Shown here: piece by piece, positions 44,191 through 53,111 of the stretch
Layout of the letters: each line of letters starts with the position of its first letter
Position numbering within the stretch: position 1 is the stretch's first letter
DNA from: Pseudomonas sp. MWU16-30317
GTDB lineage: Bacteria > Pseudomonadota > Gammaproteobacteria > Pseudomonadales > Pseudomonadaceae
Assembly: GCF_020515695.1 (NCBI RefSeq)
Contig: NZ_JAIWJA010000013.1
Location: forward strand, 62,001 to 126,000
DNA: 64,000 nt
Direction of reading: 5' to 3'
Position numbers and translations under genes: made by a program
The notes under the pieces: model-generated
The model's input: only the letters and a program-made list of their open reading frames with translations
Database searches by the model: none
Told to the model about the DNA's origin: nothing

Positions 44191-45126
44191 TCAGCCTGTG
44201 TACGTGACTAGCTGCGTTAGCATTAGCACCAACGGAATAGTGACGGCGGCAAATAATGTCTGGACGGTGATAATGCCCGCGGCCAATTGGTGGTCCCCAC
44301 CCAGCAGCTTGGCCATGATGTAAGCGGACGGTGTGCAAGGCAATGCATTAAACAGCACTACCGTCGCCAGCACTGCACCAGAAATACCGAGCGATGTGCC
44401 GATCAACAAAGTGGCCAACGGCACCAGCAGCAACTTCACGAAAGAGGACTGCATCACCGGCCCGTGCCCCGCCCTCGCCGCCCGGATATTCAGACCCGCG
44501 CCGACGGCAAGCAGGCCCAAAGGCAAGGAGGCCCCGCCCAAAATCTTCAAGATAATGTCAATGGCGGCGGGCAAGGTGAGTCCGCTGCCGTTGAATAACA
44601 ACCCAGTCACCACCGATAAAATGACCGGGTTTTTGACCAGCGTTTTGATAATGTGCGACCAACCAGGTTTGCTGCCCTCCCCATAGTGCATCAGCACTAC
44701 GATCGAGGCCACGTTAAGCAAGGGAATGGCCACGGCAATACTGATAGAAGTCACCGACAGCCCGGTATGCCCATAAGTGGCAGCCGCAGCCGCCACCCCG
44801 ATATAGGTATTAGGGCGCAACGCGCCCTGCATGACGGAAGAGAAAATCGGCCCGGACTGCTTTAGCCATATCCGCCAAAGCCACAAAGCGACGCCACCAA
44901 TAAGGACCGCGCCGAGAATCGAAAACGCGATAGGCCTGATCGGAAACTCACTCAAGTCTGCCTTGCCGACCAATGAAAACATCAAGGCCGGAAAGAGGTA
45001 GTAGTAATTAAGCTTTTCACAAGGGAGCCAGAAACTGGCATCGATGAGGTTTCTGACTCGAAGCACAACCCCCATTGCAATCAGGAACATGATAGGTAGC
45101 AGGGACAACAAGGTGATTGCCATCAT
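44191..45126 (-). CDS. AEC-family transporter (auxin efflux carrier type)
   Basis: 311 residues, about ten membrane segments in two groups of five around a loop near 145-165. Typical features are ALRPNTYIGVAAAAATYG, NPVILSVVTGLLFNGSGLTL, and the end FNALPCTPSAYIMAKLLGGD, with the Pro-containing discontinuous helix of AEC carriers. Family members move organic acids such as malate or malonate. It is the last gene of a compact operon, starting four bases after the end of the TauE-type gene. Confidence 0.88.
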   Translation of the reverse strand: MMAITLLSLLPIMFLIAMGVVLRVRNLIDASFWLPCEKLNYYYLFPALMFSLVGKADLSEFPIRPIAFSILGAVLIGGVALWLWRIWLKQSGPIFSSVMQGALRPNTYIGVAAAAATYGHTGLSVTSISIAVAIPLLNVASIVVLMHYGEGSKPGWSHIIKTLVKNPVILSVVTGLLFNGSGLTLPAAIDIILKILGGASLPLGLLAVGAGLNIRAARAGHGPVMQSSFVKLLLVPLATLLIGTSLGISGAVLATVVLFNALPCTPSAYIMAKLLGGDHQLAAGIITVQTLFAAVTIPLVLMLTQLVTYTG

Positions 45127-45130
45127 CGCG

Positions 45131-45865
45131 TTACAAGTATCCTTTGGTCAACACAATCACTCCATACGCAGCGATGAAGAAGGTAACCAGCCTTTCATAA
45201 GCAAAAGAACTGGTTTTTTTGAATATCAAGTTACCCACGACGAGATAGACGAACAGCGCCAATGGCGCCGCCAGGAAGCCATACAGGCTTAACGCATCGA
45301 ACTTCAGTACCGCGAGCACCGACAACTGTATCAAACCGAATGCCAGGTAGTAACGGGATATCGCCGTACGAATTTCCAGCTTGCCCTCTTGAGTGGAAGA
45401 CGCATACAGGGCAAGCAGCGCCCCGCCCATATTGGTAAGTCCATGTACGGTGCCCATGAACGAAACAAATAGCCGTTCATTCTTGCTCAGCAGTGTTTTC
45501 ACCCTGGCCCTGAACGAAGGACTAAGACGGACCAGCGCGGAAAACAGCAAAACCAGGCCAACCAAAATATCAATATTTATCTTCAAGTGAAACGTCAGTA
45601 TCAACGCCAAAAAGCCAAGTACAAAAAGGGTGCAGATGACGATATTCTGTTTTTCCCGCCTTTGGAATGCAATTGAGCCTGAACTGGCGACTTGCGTCAA
45701 GGAAATCAATACCGACGAGGGCAGCAACAAAGCCAACACCGTCGAAAATTCAAACCCGAGCAACAGCAATGTAGGGGTTCCGAAAACCAGGATCCCCATG
45801 CCGAATATAGACTGAACGATTGCAAAAATAGCGACTATACAGAAATAGAGGTATTGATCTTCCAT
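45131..45865 (-). CDS. TauE/SafE-family (sulfite exporter type) membrane protein
   Basis: 244 residues with about seven or eight membrane segments. The N-terminal repeat IFAIVQSIFGMGILVFGTPT and the second-half SFMGTVHGLTNMGGALLALY are the paired Gly-rich signatures of the TauE/SafE/DUF81 family, thought to move sulfite, sulfonates or related anions. Its start codon overlaps the pyruvate kinase stop by one base, so the genes are co-translated. The substrate is not known. Confidence 0.85.
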   Translation of the reverse strand: MEDQYLYFCIVAIFAIVQSIFGMGILVFGTPTLLLLGFEFSTVLALLLPSSVLISLTQVASSGSIAFQRREKQNIVICTLFVLGFLALILTFHLKINIDILVGLVLLFSALVRLSPSFRARVKTLLSKNERLFVSFMGTVHGLTNMGGALLALYASSTQEGKLEIRTAISRYYLAFGLIQLSVLAVLKFDALSLYGFLAAPLALFVYLVVGNLIFKKTSSFAYERLVTFFIAAYGVIVLTKGYL

Positions 45866-47298
45866 TAGGCAACCTCGATAGCCGCCGAATGTTTGCGCTC
45901 ACCTACATTCCCAAGCCACGACCGTATGTTCAGCGTTCGCAGCAAGTTACCACTCAGATGAGTGTAATCCGATTGTGTACTGACAATAAGCGTGTAGTCA
46001 TCTTCACGTACCAGGTTACGTTCGAGCAGGGTCTGTATCAATTTGGCGTCCTGGGTGCTGCTGGACAGGCCAGCAAGGTCAAGCGCAACTCCCGTGACAC
46101 CGGGAAACAGATTCCAGCTGCGCGTCACCGCAGGATCTTGCCCTACCGCAATAACCGGTATACCGCTGCCTGACATGGATGCGATTCTGACGCCATACCC
46201 TGAACATGACAGCACGATGATTTTTGTCACCGGCAGCGCTTGGGTAAGCGCCTGTATCGCACTGCGAATGTCATTGTTCCTGTCGGAAAAAGCAGTTTCC
46301 CGATGATGGGAAATGTACCCTTCCGCCAGTTGCGATATACCGGATATCCTAGTAACGGCCTCGACGGGATAACGGCCTACGGCCGTTTCACCAGACAGCA
46401 TCACTGCAGCAGCCCCATCGAATACAGCATTGGTAATATCACTTACTTCCGCTTTGGTCGGCAGCGGGCTTTCGATCATGCTGTGTAACATCTCAGTTGC
46501 GACTATCGTGGGTTTACCCGCGAGCGTGGCCGACTTGAGTATTTGCTTTTGATAGATAGCCACCCGGTCAATAGACGTTTCAACGGCCAAATCGCCGCGA
46601 TCAATCATGATGACATCGGCGGCAGACACCACCTCTTCCAAATGCTCGATACCGCCGGCATTTTCGACCTTGGCGACTATCTTGGGAGTTGGCCCATCAA
46701 TAAGGGAGCGTATGGCCTCGATATGCGCTTTGCTTTCGACAAAACTGATACCTATGTAATCGACACCCTGTCGTTTAGCAAAGGCTATCATGTCCCTGTC
46801 TTTCGTTGTCACCAGAGATTGGCCGAGATCGATGCCCGGCACATTTATACCTTTACGACTTTTCAGCTGACCGTCCATATCTGCACGCACTGATATGTCG
46901 CGCCCAGTGACGCTAATGACTTCAAAAGAAAGCGTGCCATCGTCGGCAAACAACTTATCTCCCGCCTTTAATCGCTCATGTAGCTTATCGTAACCCACCG
47001 GCACCTTTTCTTTCCCGGTGTGGGTGATATCGGTCGTCAGAACAATCTTCTGCCCGGCCAAGAACACTGGTTCGTGCTCCAGCTGCAAGGTTCTTATTTT
47101 ACGCCCCGGTATATCGAGCAAGATCGGTGTATCTGGTAGAGTGTTACGGATCAATGCGATGGTTTCTTCGTGCCAGGCGAGATTGCCGTGCGAGCCATTC
47201 AGCCTCGCCACCGACATCCCTGCTTGGCTTAACGCGCGTAAAACGTCAGGACTACGAGACGCCGGCCCTATTGTCGCTATCACTCGTGTTCTTTTCAT
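45865..47298 (-). CDS. Pyruvate kinase (extra paralogue)
   Basis: 477 residues. It converts PEP and ADP to pyruvate and ATP, or acts on a similar enol phosphate. Active-site features are intact: ARLNGSHG, PKIVAKVENAGGIEHLEEVV with catalytic Lys, MIDRGDLAVE (usually MVARGDLGVE) and VATEMLHSMIESPLPTKAEV. The C-terminal domain is present. Base composition and codon use are more AT-rich than in the surrounding core. It leads a three-gene operon with two transporters, not a glycolytic cluster, so a specialised role is likely. A TGTCAT...ATGACA operator lies 37-52 bases upstream of the start. Confidence 0.88.
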   Translation of the reverse strand: MKRTRVIATIGPASRSPDVLRALSQAGMSVARLNGSHGNLAWHEETIALIRNTLPDTPILLDIPGRKIRTLQLEHEPVFLAGQKIVLTTDITHTGKEKVPVGYDKLHERLKAGDKLFADDGTLSFEVISVTGRDISVRADMDGQLKSRKGINVPGIDLGQSLVTTKDRDMIAFAKRQGVDYIGISFVESKAHIEAIRSLIDGPTPKIVAKVENAGGIEHLEEVVSAADVIMIDRGDLAVETSIDRVAIYQKQILKSATLAGKPTIVATEMLHSMIESPLPTKAEVSDITNAVFDGAAAVMLSGETAVGRYPVEAVTRISGISQLAEGYISHHRETAFSDRNNDIRSAIQALTQALPVTKIIVLSCSGYGVRIASMSGSGIPVIAVGQDPAVTRSWNLFPGVTGVALDLAGLSSSTQDAKLIQTLLERNLVREDDYTLIVSTQSDYTHLSGNLLRTLNIRSWLGNVGERKHSAAIEVA

Positions 47299-47334
47299 TT
47301 ACATAACCCTGTCCCTGTTGGCTTCGACGCTTTA

Positions 47335-47350
47335 TGTCATTTTTATGACA
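47335..47350. promoter_or_regulatory. Candidate operator upstream of the pyruvate kinase operon
   Basis: TGTCATTTTTATGACA has perfect 6-base arms with a 4-base T centre. It lies between the start codon and a TATACT on the minus strand (47366-47361). The regulator is unknown. Confidence 0.55.
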
Positions 47351-47489
47351 GGAACGGAAATAGTATAAAATGCACTCGTTGGATCGAAACGAAATAAGAG
47401 ATGACCACGTAAAATTGAGGCCCGTAGCCGTTACTCTTGCTCTTCGCAAACCGTATACGGCTATGGCGCCATTAGCTCGAACATGCGGA

Positions 47490-48044
47490 TCAGGGAGCCA
47501 GAGTCTGCAGCATGTGCTGCCGAACCAGAGCGCGAAACCCGTCCATATCGAAACTGGGATCGATCTTGCGCCCCGCCGGCAAGGCGAATTCCTTATGCCC
47601 GACGCAGTAGTGCGTGTCCGCTTCGAGATGATTGAGGATCGCCGCGACGCCCGCGACATAAGCGTCGTACTGCGCTTGCGGCCAAGGGTCTTCGGCTTCC
47701 CCCGAGTGCTCGGCTTCGATGCCGATAAAGCGGCTGTTGCCCGCTGAGCTGCCACGGAACGCCCCGACCCCGGCGTGGTTGCAACGCCCGGCAGCCACCA
47801 CGTAATAGGTGCCATCGCGGCCCAGCCCCAACTGTGACAGAGGGCCCGGCAGGTCCTTGTGCCCGAGGACCAAGGTGTCCAGTGTCGGCATATTGCCGGA
47901 TCGGCGGTTAGCGGTGTGATGGCACATAACCCCTTCGACCGTGCCCATTTCAGCGCGCCCACGGGTGGCCCAGCCATCGACGAGCACCACCTTGAGCCCA
48001 GCGGCCCGCAGTACGTCCGGCAACCATACGAGTGAGTAAGTCAT
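47490..48044 (-). CDS. N-acetylmuramoyl-L-alanine amidase (Amidase_2, endolysin-like)
   Basis: 184 residues from ATG 48042-48044 (after GAGGGAAC). The amidase_2/PGRP fold is shown by GVMCHHTANRRSG, GRDGTYYVVAAGRCNHAGVG, FIGIEAEHSGEAEDPWPQAQ and THYCVGHKEFALPAGRKIDPS, with zinc ligands in HHTA and the later VGHKEF. There is no signal peptide, as expected of a phage or pyocin endolysin that needs a holin. No holin, tail or other phage gene is nearby, so it is an orphan. Confidence 0.88.
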   Translation of the reverse strand: MTYSLVWLPDVLRAAGLKVVLVDGWATRGRAEMGTVEGVMCHHTANRRSGNMPTLDTLVLGHKDLPGPLSQLGLGRDGTYYVVAAGRCNHAGVGAFRGSSAGNSRFIGIEAEHSGEAEDPWPQAQYDAYVAGVAAILNHLEADTHYCVGHKEFALPAGRKIDPSFDMDGFRALVRQHMLQTLAP

Positions 48045-48139
48045 GATGTGTTCCCTCTGCTGTTCGACCTCCCCGAGGCCGGTATGCAAAGGGTGACCGC
48101 TGCCAGACAGGCAGCGGCCTTGTATATCTACCACCTGCC

Positions 48140-48168
48140 CTCACCCCGCACCTTGCGCGCGGGGTGAG
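48140..48168. terminator. Hairpin between fabV and the amidase
   Basis: CTCACCCCGC and GCGGGGTGAG form a 10-base stem with a 9-base loop, 8 bases after the fabV stop. It lacks a T-run, so it may slow or end fabV transcription only weakly. Confidence 0.5.
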
Positions 48169-48175
48169 CCGGTTG

Positions 48176-49366
48176 TTACACCAGGTTGGCGATCACTACA
48201 TGCGGCTCGACATCAGCGTCGTAGTCCACGCCTTCGACTTCAAAGCCGAACAGGCGCAGGAACTCGGTCTTGTAACCGGCGAAGTCCGTCAGCGCGTCGA
48301 TGTTGTCGTTGTCGACCTTTTCCCACAGTGCAGAAACTTCGGCCTGAACGTCGGCTTCCAGCTCTTTGTAGTCGGCGCGCAGGCGGCCTTCTTCGTCGAG
48401 GATCGGCTTGGGGTTGTACAGGCTGTCCTTGTACAGGCCATAGACCTGCTCGATGCAGCCTTCGTGGGTGCCCTTTTCCTTCATCACCTTGAACAGCAAC
48501 GACAGGTACAGCGGCATCACCGGGATGGCCGAGCTAGCCTGGGTGACCACGGCCTTGAGCACCGACACGCGGGCATCGCCACCGTGGGCCGCGAGTTTTT
48601 CACGGATGCTGATGACCTTGCTGTCGAGGTCCTTCTTGGCGGCACCGATGGAACCGTTCCAATAGATGTCGTGGGTGATCTTCTCGCCCAGGTAGGTGAA
48701 GGCGGTGGTCTTGGCGCCGTCGGCCAGTACACCGGCTTCGTCCAGGGCGTCGATCCACATTTGCCAGTCTTCACCGCCCATCACGGCCACTGTACCGGCG
48801 ATTTCTTCTTCGCTGGCGGCTTCGAGGGTGAAGTCCTTGACGACCACTTTGTCGGTGTCCAGGCCGCGCTGGGTGAAGGCCTTGCCGATCGGTTTCAGGG
48901 TGGAGCTGAACACTTCACCGGTCTTGGGGTGCGTGCGGCGCGGCGCGGCCAGGCTGTAGACCACCAGGTCGATCTTGCCCAGGTCCTGCTTGATCACGTC
49001 GATGGTCTTGCGCTTGATCTCGTCCGAGAAGGCGTCGCCGTTGATGCTCTTGGCGTACAGGCCTTCGGCCTCGGCGAACTTGTGGAACGCAGCGCTGTTA
49101 TGGAAGCCCGCAGTACCGGTCTTGCCCTCGGCGCTTTCACGCTCGAAGAACACGCCCAAGGTGCTCGCACCGCAGCCGAAGGCCGCAGTGATGCGCGCTG
49201 CAAGGCCGTAGCCGGTGGAGGCACCGATCACCAGAACGTTCTTCGGGCCATCGGCGATGGCGCCTTCGCGCTTGACGTAGTCGATCTGGTGTTTGACGTT
49301 GACTTCACAGCCGACGGGGTGTGTCGTCACGCAGACGAAGCCGCGAACGCGCGGTTTGATGATCAT
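48176..49366 (-). CDS. fabV: Enoyl-[acyl-carrier-protein] reductase FabV
   Basis: 396 residues. FabV reduces trans-2-enoyl-ACP with NADH in the last step of fatty acid elongation; this SDR-like isozyme is naturally insensitive to triclosan and makes Pseudomonas resistant. The cofactor motif is GASTGYG at 48-54. The FabV-specific Tyr-8-Lys pair is Tyr235 (ITHDIYWNGSI) and Lys244/245 (GAAKKDL). The N-terminus MIIKPRVRGFVCVTTHPVGC is typical. It is monocistronic. No fabI is visible in the window. Confidence 0.96.
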   Translation of the reverse strand: MIIKPRVRGFVCVTTHPVGCEVNVKHQIDYVKREGAIADGPKNVLVIGASTGYGLAARITAAFGCGASTLGVFFERESAEGKTGTAGFHNSAAFHKFAEAEGLYAKSINGDAFSDEIKRKTIDVIKQDLGKIDLVVYSLAAPRRTHPKTGEVFSSTLKPIGKAFTQRGLDTDKVVVKDFTLEAASEEEIAGTVAVMGGEDWQMWIDALDEAGVLADGAKTTAFTYLGEKITHDIYWNGSIGAAKKDLDSKVISIREKLAAHGGDARVSVLKAVVTQASSAIPVMPLYLSLLFKVMKEKGTHEGCIEQVYGLYKDSLYNPKPILDEEGRLRADYKELEADVQAEVSALWEKVDNDNIDALTDFAGYKTEFLRLFGFEVEGVDYDADVEPHVVIANLV

Positions 49367-49619
49367 GGGAGCCCTTCCTCTTTACAGTATGCCGAGAGCC
49401 ACAGGTGGCTTGAACATTACAATTTGAACACGGGTATAGACGCTTGGGAAACCGGCGGGTCACGGCGGCGCTTGCAGATACGCAGGGAAACGCTTTACCA
49501 CGGGGATCTCGAAGGCTATCTGAATACCCTGTAGCCAGGGGGCTTGCCTGCGATTGCCGCGCCCGATACAGCCGACAGACTACAAACGGCGCTGAGCAGA
49601 TTCGCCGCTCGCCGCCGTT

Positions 49620-49664
49620 TGACTCAACAGTAAGTTACGGTTTGTGTAACTTTCTGTTGAGTCA
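49620..49664. repeat. Strong 19-base stem hairpin between fabV and the acetyltransferase
   Basis: TGACTCAACAGTAAGTTAC pairs with GTAACTTTCTGTTGAGTCA (one T-T mismatch) around the loop GGTTTGT. It lies 27 bases after the stop of the minus-strand acetyltransferase gene. It has no clear T-run; it could be a terminator-like end structure. The rest of 49367-49619 shows nothing else. Confidence 0.7.
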
Positions 49665-49690
49665 TTTCAAAACGGGAGGCGGCAAACACC

Positions 49691-50203
49691 TCAATCCTCG
49701 GCAAACCGCCGCAGCCCCTCGCCTTCCATCCGATAGCGCACCCACTCGTCCTGCGCCACGGCGCCGATGGATTTGTAGAACTGGATGGCCGGTTCGTTCC
49801 AGTCAAGCACGCTCCACTCCAGGCGACCGCAGTCCTTGGCCACGGCTTCGCGGGCGAGCTGTTTGAGCAATGCCTTGCCAGCGCCGCTGCCACGGGATTC
49901 GGGGCTTACGTAGAGGTCTTCCAGATAGAGGCCGTTGCGGCCGAGCCAGGTGGAATAGCTAAAAAAGTACACGGCGAAACCGATGGGCTGATCGTCCTGC
50001 AGGCAGATCAGACCATGGGTGGTTGCGCCTTCGCCGAACAGCGAGCGTTCAATGTCTGCGACGCTGGCAACGACTTCATGGCGGGCGCGCTCGTAGTCGG
50101 CCAGTTCGGTGATGAAGGCGAGAATCTGCGGCGCGTCACTGAGTTGCGCCGGGCGGATGTGAAGGGTCAAGGGGCAGTCATCCGGTGGGGAATAGGGGGT
50201 CAA
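49691..50203 (-). CDS. GNAT-family N-acetyltransferase
   Basis: 170 residues. LHIRPAQLSDAPQILAFITE begins the GNAT fold; the acetyl-CoA loop is LYVSPESRGSGAGKALLKQL, and LEWSVLDWNEPAIQFYKSIG is the C-terminal motif of diamine/thialysine acetyltransferases (SAT1-like). The substrate may be an amine or amino acid; this is from family resemblance only. It is a single gene bounded by a hairpin and a REP doublet. Confidence 0.88.
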   Translation of the reverse strand: MTPYSPPDDCPLTLHIRPAQLSDAPQILAFITELADYERARHEVVASVADIERSLFGEGATTHGLICLQDDQPIGFAVYFFSYSTWLGRNGLYLEDLYVSPESRGSGAGKALLKQLAREAVAKDCGRLEWSVLDWNEPAIQFYKSIGAVAQDEWVRYRMEGEGLRRFAED

Positions 50204-50303
50204 TGCTAGCGGGCGCCGGGAGATCCTGCACGTTGTGTTGCCAAAGAGCGAAGGGCACGCATCCGTACACCTGTGGGAGATTCTATGGTTCTAGGCAAGT
50301 AGT

Positions 50304-50398
50304 GCCGGCCTCTTCGCGGGCAAGCCTTGCATTCACAGGTGCTCGACTCTGGAACTGCTGGCATTGTGGGAGCAAGGCTTGCCCGCGAAAGGGCCGGC
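50304..50398. repeat. REP doublet
   Basis: GCCGGCCTCTTCGCGGGCAA on the left mirrors TTGCCCGCGAAAGGGCCGGC on the right, with the internal parts CCTTGCATTCACAG and TGTGGGAGCAAGG. It fills most of the gap 50204-50528; no gene is seen there. Confidence 0.85.
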
Positions 50399-50528
50399 AG
50401 ATTCATACACCCATCAGGATGCTCCAGCACGGTGTAACGGCTGATGCGATGCTCCTTGGCAGGCAAGTCATTGGCCAGCCCCGTAGGGTGCTCAAACGAG
50501 ATCTACCGCAGCAGTACCACGCGCGCCC

Positions 50529-51020
50529 TTAAACATTTTGAAGCACCCCACCCCCTTGAAAGTGCCCCAACGAAAACCCATCCACCGCCGCCACTTTGCC
50601 GCGCCACAACATCCCGTCCGGCGACACCGGCCCTTGATGCCCGCTATACACCCGTGCATCGCGCACATGGATGTACTGCGCGGCCGGGTCTTCCTCTTTA
50701 CCCGTCGATTCATCAAACCCACGTACCAGCGCGCGGATGCTCTCGGCATCGCTGCTGCCGGCATCGGCGAAGGGTTTGGCGAACTGTTCGGCCAGCAGAT
50801 GGAAATAGGCCTGGGGCGATATCAACAAACCCGATACCAGATGCCCGCGCACCGACAAGGTGATGCCCACTTCCAGATTGGCCTGGCTGGCCACGCGCAC
50901 GAACCATTGCAGCAACCAGTCGACCTGGCGGCCTTCCCATTCCATCTTGCTGAACGCGGGGTCGGCGAGGGGCTCGGCAGCTGGCTGCGCAGTGGCGAGC
51001 TTGGCGTTGATCTTGGACAT
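50529..51020 (-). CDS. GvpU-like (gas vesicle accessory protein U family) protein
   Basis: 163 residues from ATG 51018-51020, seven bases after GGAG. WEGRQVDWLLQWFVRVASQA and NLEVGITLSVRGHLVSGLLI, then YFHLLAEQFAKPF, resemble the GvpU family, which occurs in Pseudomonas without other gas vesicle genes. No gvpA or other gvp gene is in the window, so a gas-vesicle role is unlikely here and the real function is unknown. It lies downstream of the Kai cluster on the same strand, separated by 142 bases. Confidence 0.55.
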   Translation of the reverse strand: MSKINAKLATAQPAAEPLADPAFSKMEWEGRQVDWLLQWFVRVASQANLEVGITLSVRGHLVSGLLISPQAYFHLLAEQFAKPFADAGSSDAESIRALVRGFDESTGKEEDPAAQYIHVRDARVYSGHQGPVSPDGMLWRGKVAAVDGFSLGHFQGGGVLQNV

Positions 51021-51162
51021 GATGGAGCTCCGTTCCATAGATTGACTTCCCTTCTATAGAACACCCGAGGGCAGAGGGCAATGCATCAATCGACGGGCGG
51101 GGTTTCGGCGCATCGGATCTGTTCGCCGCCGAGCGCGCAAGCCCGCTGCCCCAGATTAAGGG

Positions 51163-52785
51163 TCAGCGCCCACCGGTCTCGATCATGCTGCCCAGCTCTT
51201 CGATGGTGAACGGCTTGCGCAGCACCGCCACGCCGGGGCCGACGGCCGCTTCGAGCTGTTCGGAGTCGGAAAATCCACTGACGAAGATGATCGGCAGATG
51301 TCGATGTTTCTGCCGCACGGCGGTGGCCACTTCGGCGCCGTTGAGGTGCGGCATGGCGAAGTCCAACAGCAACACATCGGGCAGTATCTGCTCCAGGCGC
51401 TGCAAGCCGTCGTAGCCGTTGTCGGACTCGTGCACCTCGTGACCCAGCACTTCGAGCATGTCGATGATCACCCGGCGCACCTCGTGATCATCGTCGATCA
51501 ACAGGATCCTTTTACCCGGCACCGCATAACCGTCATGGGTCCGCGCTGCGGGCTCGGCCTTGACTGCGCGCAAATGGGTGCACGGCAGCGTCAGGTACAC
51601 GCGGGTACCTTCGCCCAGCACCGACTCGATATGCACCCGGCCGTGGGACTGCTCGACGATGCTCTGCACCTGCGCCAGCCCCAGGCCTGTGCCCGCGCCG
51701 ATGTCCTTGGTGGTGAAGAATGGGTTGAAGGCGTTCAGGCGCACTTCGTCGCTCATGCCGCTGCCGGTGTCGGCGATGCAGACCTGCATGGCCTCCGGCA
51801 CCAGCGCCGTGCCGGGCATGTAGTGAGTGCTGATCGACAGCTCGCCGCCCGCCGGCATGGCATCCCGGGCATTGATGCCGAGGTTGAGGATCGCCAGTTC
51901 GAGCTGGGTCGGGTCGCTGAGCACATAGTGCTGCGCCGGCTCCAGATCGAGGCGAATGCGAATCCCGGCGCCGAGGGTGCGCACCAGCAAATCGGTCATG
52001 TCGCCGATCACTTCGTTGATCACCAGCGGTTTGAGCTCGAGCTTCTGCGATCGGGAAAACGCCAGCAGCTGCGCGGTCAACTTGGCGCCGCGATCGGCGG
52101 CCTTGAGCCCGGCTTCAGCCCAGTGGCCGACCCGAGGCGAATCGCTGCGACGCAGGATCAAGTCGAGGCTGCCCTTGATGCCCTGCAGCAGGTTGTTGAA
52201 GTCATGGGCCAGGCCGCCGGTGAGCTGGCCCACGGCTTCCATTTTCTGCGCTTGGCTGAGGCGCGCTTCCATGGCCCGTTGCTCGGTGAGGTCGGTGACC
52301 ACCCCGCAGATGATCGGCGTACCGGGGAAATCCTGATTCAAGCCGCGGAACGACAGGTAGACCGGCACCGCCACGCCCGACGGGGTGATCAGATTGAATT
52401 CGGCGCGCATGGCGTCGCTGGAACTGGCCAGCAAGAAAGCCTCGAAGCGCGGCCGGTCGCCGGCGATCACGCCGTCGGCAAACGCTTGGCCGACAACCTG
52501 TTCCAGCGGCCGCTGCAAAATCTGCCCCAAGCGGTCGTTGCCGTACAGCACCACCCCTTCGGGCGACATCGACACGGCGCCTTCCTGCATTTGCTCGACC
52601 AGCGTGCGATAGGGCCGATCGGCGCTTTCAAGGGTGTAGACGCTGACGCCCTCGCCATCATCGATACACAGTGCATCCACGGCGCCGATGCGAATGGCCT
52701 CCAGCGTGTCATCGGCTTCGCGCAGTTTTTCAGCAAGCTGCTCGATGTACTGCGCATCGCTCAGCCCCGGCGCACGCTCGATCAT
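51163..52785 (-). CDS. Hybrid sensor histidine kinase (PAS-HisKA-HATPase-REC), Kai-linked
   Basis: 540 residues, soluble. A coiled start (LSDAQYIEQLAEKLREADDT) leads to a PAS domain (about 58-170), the phospho-acceptor His194 in GGLAHDFNNLLQGI, HATPase motifs (NLGINARDAM, DTGSGM, GTGLGLAQV) and a C-terminal receiver with Asp in DVLLLDFAMPHLNG. Its ATG overlaps the kaiB stop by four bases, so it is translated with the Kai genes. Cyanobacterial clocks pass output through SasA or CikA kinases; this kinase may play that role, but it lacks a KaiB-like sensor domain. The two flanking KaiB proteins may supply it. Confidence 0.92.
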   Translation of the reverse strand: MIERAPGLSDAQYIEQLAEKLREADDTLEAIRIGAVDALCIDDGEGVSVYTLESADRPYRTLVEQMQEGAVSMSPEGVVLYGNDRLGQILQRPLEQVVGQAFADGVIAGDRPRFEAFLLASSSDAMRAEFNLITPSGVAVPVYLSFRGLNQDFPGTPIICGVVTDLTEQRAMEARLSQAQKMEAVGQLTGGLAHDFNNLLQGIKGSLDLILRRSDSPRVGHWAEAGLKAADRGAKLTAQLLAFSRSQKLELKPLVINEVIGDMTDLLVRTLGAGIRIRLDLEPAQHYVLSDPTQLELAILNLGINARDAMPAGGELSISTHYMPGTALVPEAMQVCIADTGSGMSDEVRLNAFNPFFTTKDIGAGTGLGLAQVQSIVEQSHGRVHIESVLGEGTRVYLTLPCTHLRAVKAEPAARTHDGYAVPGKRILLIDDDHEVRRVIIDMLEVLGHEVHESDNGYDGLQRLEQILPDVLLLDFAMPHLNGAEVATAVRQKHRHLPIIFVSGFSDSEQLEAAVGPGVAVLRKPFTIEELGSMIETGGR

Positions 52786-53111
52786 GCTTCACCCTCCTCG
52801 GCGATCTCCAGGGCCTGACGCAACTTGACGCTGTCCGACAGATCTCCGATCAGCAATCGCCGCGGTGCCGGCAGCAGCTTGATCAGGGTCGGTACCGCGA
52901 TTATCTGGGCATCCTTGGCAGCTGAAGGGTTGTGATAAATATCGATGACTTCAAGGCTGTAGCGATCGCGCAGGTAGCGATCGCACACCAGCCGCAGGTT
53001 GTGGATCGCCCGGGTCGAGCGCGGGCTATTGCCGGATACATACAACCGCAAGACGCAGAATGCCTCGTCGCCATCGGGCGCCGTCAGAGGGGCATTCGCG
53101 AAGTCGCTCAC
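52782..53111 (-). CDS. kaiB: KaiB-like protein 2 (divergent)
   Basis: 109 residues with the thioredoxin-like KaiB fold: LRLYVSGNSPRSTRAIHNLR, SLEVIDIYHNPSAAKDAQII, AVPTLIKLLPAPRRLLIGDL and SDSVKLRQALEI. It is less like cyanobacterial KaiB than its neighbour, with a longer acidic N-terminus. Both ends overlap adjacent genes by four bases. A duplicated kaiB could bind KaiC differently or link KaiC to the histidine kinase; this is inference. Confidence 0.9.
   Translation of the reverse strand: MSDFANAPLTAPDGDEAFCVLRLYVSGNSPRSTRAIHNLRLVCDRYLRDRYSLEVIDIYHNPSAAKDAQIIAVPTLIKLLPAPRRLLIGDLSDSVKLRQALEIAEEGEA

Noticed and set aside
50529..51020. A gas vesicle gene cluster
   Set aside because: Only a GvpU-like protein is present; no gvpA or other structural gene is nearby, so no gas vesicle system is claimed.
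51298..52818. 506-codon frame opposite the Kai-linked kinase
   Set aside because: Antisense shadow of the kinase, Ala/Gly/His-rich without motifs.
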